Both the position numbers and the translations under genes were made by a program. The notes beneath the pieces were generated by a model. It searched no databases. It was not told where the DNA came from and worked only from the letters and a program-made list of their open reading frames with translations. Below are positions 60,589 to 64,000 of a DNA stretch of 64,000 bases, piece after piece. Source of the stretch: Promicromonospora sp. AC04 (GTDB taxonomy: Bacteria; Actinomycetota; Actinomycetes; Actinomycetales; Cellulomonadaceae). The stretch is from assembly GCF_003058225.1 (NCBI RefSeq), contig NZ_QBUG01000003.1, positions 62,001-126,000 of the forward strand, in the 5' to 3' direction. Numbering within the stretch: position 1 is the stretch's first letter; the number at the start of each line of letters is the position of its first letter.

Positions 60589-60674
60589 AAGACCCGTCGA
60601 GATCTGGTGCTGACGTCGAGATCTGGTGGCGCACGACCAGATCTCGACACCAGCACCAGATCTCACCGGGTCTT
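60589..60674. terminator. nested double hairpin
   Basis: Outer arms AAGACCCG-TC-GAGATCTGGTGCTG (60589-60612) against CAGCACCAGATCTC-AC-CGGGTCTT (60651-60674); inner GTCGAGATCTGGT (60615-60627) against ACCAGATCTCGAC (60636-60648), loop 8. Inner and outer arms share GAGATCTGGT. It follows the oxidoreductase stop by 6 bases. Confidence 0.75.
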
Positions 60675-60679
60675 GGGGG

Positions 60680-61660
60680 TCACTCTCCCGGGTACTTGAG
60701 GCCGATCTGCTCGCGGATCGTGTCCAGGGTGGCCATGATTGCTACCGTCTCCGCGCGCGGGAGGAGCGGGCTGTCCAGCTCGCCGGCCGCGACCAGGCGC
60801 TCCGCCTCGGCGGCCTGGAACTGCATGCCGCGGCCCGTCACCTCGGCGGTGAAGGTCTCGGTCTCGGTCCCCGCGGCGTCGTAGACGTGGACCGTCGTCG
60901 GGCTGTACCAGACGGCGTCGATCTCGATGCGGCCCTCAGTGCCGAGGATCGAGGCCCGGTTGGGGCCCCTCGTGTCCGACGCCGAGATGGTCGTGGCGAC
61001 CCGTGCGCCGTCGTACCCGAAGATCGTGGCGATCGTGGCGTCCGCGCCCGTCTCCTTGAACGTCGCGTGCGACTGCACGGTGAGCGGCTCGCCGAACAGG
61101 TCCCACGCGAACGAGACCGGGTAGATGCCCAGGTCGAGCAGGGAGCCGCCGCCCAGGGCCAGGTCGTTGATGCGGTGCGCGGGGTCGTCGGGCAGGTCCT
61201 GGGTGTGGTCCACCAGCAGGGTCCGCACCTCGCCGAGCGCGCCCGAGGCGATGATCTCCCGCACGCGCGCCATGTGCGGCAGGTACCGGGTCCACATGGC
61301 CTCGAGGGCCACGAGCCCCTTGGCCTCGGCCAGGTCCGTGACCTCGCGAGCCTCGGCAGCGTTGACCGTGAACGGCTTCTCGATCAGCACGTGCTTGCCG
61401 GCCTCAAGCGCGAGCTTCGCGGCCTCGGCGTGCATCGGGTGGGGCGTGGCGACGTAGACGATGTCGACCTCGGGGTCGTTCACGAGGTTCTCGTAGGAGC
61501 CGTGCGCCGTCCGGATCCCGAAGCGCTGCGCGAACTCCTGCGCCTTCTCCAGGGATCGGGACCCCACCGCCTGCACGGTGAAGCCGTTGTCGTTCAGGTC
61601 AGATGTGAAGGCCGCGGCGATCCCGCCGGCCGCGAGGATGCCCCAGCGCAGGTGTGTCAT
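60680..61660 (-). CDS. Gfo/Idh/MocA-family oxidoreductase
   Basis: A 326-residue NAD(P)-dependent dehydrogenase. N-terminal Rossmann GILAAGGIAAAFTSDL and the EKPFTVN motif (Lys in the active site) are present; the C-terminal domain is the alpha/beta substrate-binding half. Members act on sugars, inositol or other polyols or diols. Substrate unknown; stands alone between two hairpins. Confidence 0.9.
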   Translation of the reverse strand: MTHLRWGILAAGGIAAAFTSDLNDNGFTVQAVGSRSLEKAQEFAQRFGIRTAHGSYENLVNDPEVDIVYVATPHPMHAEAAKLALEAGKHVLIEKPFTVNAAEAREVTDLAEAKGLVALEAMWTRYLPHMARVREIIASGALGEVRTLLVDHTQDLPDDPAHRINDLALGGGSLLDLGIYPVSFAWDLFGEPLTVQSHATFKETGADATIATIFGYDGARVATTISASDTRGPNRASILGTEGRIEIDAVWYSPTTVHVYDAAGTETETFTAEVTGRGMQFQAAEAERLVAAGELDSPLLPRAETVAIMATLDTIREQIGLKYPGE

Positions 61661-61687
61661 GCGTTCGAGCGTAGTAGCGCCCCCGCC

Positions 61688-61761
61688 GAAGTAGAACCGT
61701 GGCGAGACAGAGCTGTGGCGCAGCCCCTGGTCAGAGGCTGCGCCACAGTTCCGTCTACTTC
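61688..61761. terminator. nested hairpin after the M6 protease gene
   Basis: Inner stem CTGTGGCGCAGCC (61713-61725) pairs perfectly with 61736-61748, loop 10; outer GAAGTAGA (61688-61695) pairs with TCTACTTC (61754-61761). Ends 19 bases from the protease stop. Confidence 0.7.
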
Positions 61762-61780
61762 CGCACGATGGCGGGAGAGA

Positions 61781-64000
61781 TCAGTTGACCTGGATGGTCA
61801 TGTGACCCGTCCGGGCGTCCTGCGTGAGCACCTTGATGACGGTGCCGGTGCCGCCGACCTTCACCGAGTTACCCCGGTTCGCATCGTCGTAGTAGGCCAG
61901 CGGGTTGGTGTCGTCGAACGTCGACACGGGCTGCTTGCTGCCCGCGAGCAGCCTGGTCAGCGTTGTCGCCGAGGTCTCGCGGTGCAGCGAGATCCGATCG
62001 GTCTTCTGCAGGCCGAAGGTGGCGTCGTAGGACTGGATCCGGTTGCGGGCGATCGTGCCGTCCGACCACTTCAGGGTCTTGGGGTGGGCGTCGATCGGCA
62101 GCGCCTGGCCGCCACCCGGGTGCTGCGACACGTTGTTGTCGCCGAACCGGCTGTTCACGTACCAGATCAGCAGGCCGTCCTGGTACGGGAAGTGCTCCAC
62201 CCTGTTGCTGTTGGTGAAGCCCCAGCCGAAGTTGTACGGGCCCTCCTTGAGGGTCGCGTCGTACCCGCCGTACACGCGGTTCTCCGCCACGTAGTAGTGG
62301 GTGTACGTGACCTCGTAGGTGCCGTCGGCGGCAACCGTCTGGAAGCCGTCGGCGGTCCAGTCGGCCGAGTCCTCGAAGTCCTCGGTCAGGGCGGTGCCCA
62401 CGGCGACGTCGTCGACCAGGAAGCCCTTCTCGTTGGTGCCGCCGTCGCTCGAGTAGCGGAAGCGGACCGACGCCGTCTCACCGGCGTACGCCGCGAGGTC
62501 GGCCGTCAGGTCGACCCAAGCGCCATCAGAACTGCCGGTGATGCCGGCACCCGGGTTGGTGCCGTTCGGGTCGTCGTTCGTGGAGAGGTTGGTGGGCACG
62601 GCGGTCCAGGTCGCGCCGTCGTCCGTGGAGACCTCCACGAACGCGTAGTCGTAGTCTGCCTCGATGTCGTACCAGGTCTTGGCAGTCAGAGAACTGGCGG
62701 CCGGCACGGTGAACGACGGCGACGTGATCGTGTTGTTCAAGTCGTTGCCGGTGTTGGAGTAGACGAACTGGCCGTCGAACGGCGTTACCTCCACATCGAC
62801 GTTCGCGACGCCGTCCGGCAGCGTCACGATCGCCGCCTGCTCACGCGTGGTGGCGTGGTACGACGGGCCGAGCTTGATGCGCTCGGTGTCGCCCGGCTCC
62901 ACGACCTGGTAGTCGAGCCAGCCCAGGAAGAGCTTCTCGGTCGCGCCCATGTGGTTCGGCGTGGTGCCGATAGTCCCGTCGCCGTGGCCCATCCACGAGC
63001 CGGAGCTCATGAGGTTCCAGAACCCGGTACCGTTCTCGCCACCAGCGGTGTCGTAGTAGTCCGGCAGGCCGAGGTCGTGGCCGAACTCGTGCGCGAACAC
63101 GCCGAGGCCGCCGTTCTCGGGCTCGGTGGTGTAGTCGCGGATCCAGATGTCGGAGTCACCGATCTTGATGCCGCCGAGCTTCTCGAAGTCGGCCGGGCCG
63201 TCCGAGCCGAGGCCGCCCTGGTTGACCGCCCAGCGGTGCGACCAGATCGCCGACTCGGGTGCGCCGGCCTCCTCGCCCTCGCCGGCGTGGATCGCCTGGA
63301 AGTGGTCGATGTAGCCGTCCGGCTCGGCGGTGATGCCGTCGCCGTCCATGTCGTAGCGGTCCCAGACGTCGAACGACTGGAGGTACGCGTCGATCTCCTC
63401 GGCGGTCTTGCCCGCGGCGACCTGCTGCTCGTACCAGGCGTCCGCGCTGTCCTGGACGAACCGCGTCATGTCCGTACCGGACTCCGTGGTTCCGTAGGAG
63501 GCCGTGCTGTACGGCACGGTGACCCAGTCGGACACGTCGCCCTGCAGGTCGAACCGGCCCGACGACATCTCGTCGTAGATGCCGGCGAACGACTCGCCGT
63601 CCTGGTCCTCCAGGCCGGTGAAGAACATCTCCTTGTAGTGCTCGCTCGAGAAGTCGGGCTCCCAGTACGTGGAGTTGTCGCTCCGCACCGGCTCCGGGAT
63701 CTGATTGTGCGTCGGGCCCGCGGCGGCGTCCGGGAAGCGCTCGTCGGCCTGGTCGCCGAACTCCACCAGGATGCTGAACAGCTGCGCCGTCTCCTCGACG
63801 CCGTACTCCACGTACTCGCGCGGAGAGATCTCCACGACCTTGGACGCGTGCTCGCCCGAACCGCGGGTCTCGACCTTCGCCTCACCCGTGGCGACCATGT
63901 CCACGGCGAGCTGCCGCTTCTCGGTCTGCTTCTCTGCGAGGGCGTCGGGGCGGTTGTCCTCCTTGGCAGGTGCCGCCTGCTGCGGCACCTCCTCGGCAGG
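61781..64000 (-). CDS. M6-family metalloprotease (immune inhibitor A type), N-terminus beyond window
   Basis: Partial gene: 740 residues are visible and the frame stays open at the window edge, so the signal peptide and start lie outside. The zinc site is HEFGHDLGLPDYYD (His, His with catalytic Glu). YDMDGDG, PDGYIDHFQ and FWNLMSSGSWMG are conserved in M6 proteases. Ca-binding Asp-rich loops and MAM/jelly-roll-like C-terminal sequence follow. These are secreted proteases that digest extracellular proteins. No neighbour within the window shares its control. Confidence 0.88.
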   Translation of the reverse strand, partial: PAEEVPQQAAPAKEDNRPDALAEKQTEKRQLAVDMVATGEAKVETRGSGEHASKVVEISPREYVEYGVEETAQLFSILVEFGDQADERFPDAAAGPTHNQIPEPVRSDNSTYWEPDFSSEHYKEMFFTGLEDQDGESFAGIYDEMSSGRFDLQGDVSDWVTVPYSTASYGTTESGTDMTRFVQDSADAWYEQQVAAGKTAEEIDAYLQSFDVWDRYDMDGDGITAEPDGYIDHFQAIHAGEGEEAGAPESAIWSHRWAVNQGGLGSDGPADFEKLGGIKIGDSDIWIRDYTTEPENGGLGVFAHEFGHDLGLPDYYDTAGGENGTGFWNLMSSGSWMGHGDGTIGTTPNHMGATEKLFLGWLDYQVVEPGDTERIKLGPSYHATTREQAAIVTLPDGVANVDVEVTPFDGQFVYSNTGNDLNNTITSPSFTVPAASSLTAKTWYDIEADYDYAFVEVSTDDGATWTAVPTNLSTNDDPNGTNPGAGITGSSDGAWVDLTADLAAYAGETASVRFRYSSDGGTNEKGFLVDDVAVGTALTEDFEDSADWTADGFQTVAADGTYEVTYTHYYVAENRVYGGYDATLKEGPYNFGWGFTNSNRVEHFPYQDGLLIWYVNSRFGDNNVSQHPGGGQALPIDAHPKTLKWSDGTIARNRIQSYDATFGLQKTDRISLHRETSATTLTRLLAGSKQPVSTFDDTNPLAYYDDANRGNSVKVGGTGTVIKVLTQDARTGHMTIQVN

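Overview
The window is very GC-rich DNA with GTG starts, leaderless-looking genes and strongly paired hairpin terminators without U-tracts. The gene content points to a soil-type actinobacterium of the Promicromonosporaceae/Cellulomonadaceae kind: secreted GH6, GH5 and GHL10 glycosidases, Tat-exported enzymes, an LAxTG (class E sortase) surface protein, a tricorn protease and an actinobacterial-type arsenate reductase. The genus is an inference. No rRNA, tRNA, phage, IS element or CRISPR array was seen; the window reads as an ordinary chromosomal segment with many small regulated transport or catabolic units.

Layout. 0-3.4 kb: M20 amidohydrolase, exported acetamidase/formamidase, small unknown. 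3.4-9.4 kb: coupled YhgE/Pip and MMPL membrane genes, divergent from a TetR regulator with a nested palindromic operator; the MMPL protein carries a C-terminal domain that looks like a dead ABC ATPase. 9.4-14.4 kb: GH6 cellulase, phosphoglucomutase, rhodanese, GHL10 hydrolase. 14.6-17.6 kb: GNAT and two MFS exporters. 17.9-20.6 kb: two adjacent secreted low-complexity surface proteins. 20.9-24.5 kb: ferritin-like/VIT1 iron transporter, an RNase H-like protein lacking most catalytic acids, and a PurB/PcaB-family lyase. 25.0-29.1 kb: aromatic ring-cleavage unit (AraC regulator, FAD hydroxylase with a frameshift, intradiol dioxygenase). 29.3-38.6 kb: phosphatase, PH-domain protein, double-MerR regulator, TetR/ketopantoate-reductase-like pair with two operators, MOSC protein, Tat metallophosphoesterase, type II NADH dehydrogenase, GH5 mannanase. 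38.7-41.6 kb: ArsR, ArsC fusion, kinase-like protein. 41.8-44.7 kb: VOC protein, a uridine-kinase-like protein without a P-loop, unknowns. 44.2-47.1 kb: methionine/sulfur operon (permease, 68-aa protein, MetY, CoA-binding protein), each junction an ATGA overlap. 47.3-50.8 kb: tricorn protease. 50.9-57.3 kb: methyltransferase/AraC pair, polar amino-acid ABC transporter, ArsR/MFS pair with a palindromic operator. 57.3-60.5 kb: TPP-riboswitch-controlled thiamine-precursor ABC operon. 60.7-64 kb: Gfo/Idh/MocA oxidoreductase and an M6 metalloprotease cut by the window end.

The most unusual signals are catalytically depleted relatives of known enzymes (MMPL-linked ABC-like domain, RNase H-like, uridine-kinase-like), the coupled 68-residue unknown in the metY operon, the surface-protein pair at 18-20.6 kb, a small gene at 24963-25103, and several well-formed operators and nested hairpins. 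No single locus can be called a wholly new system from sequence alone.
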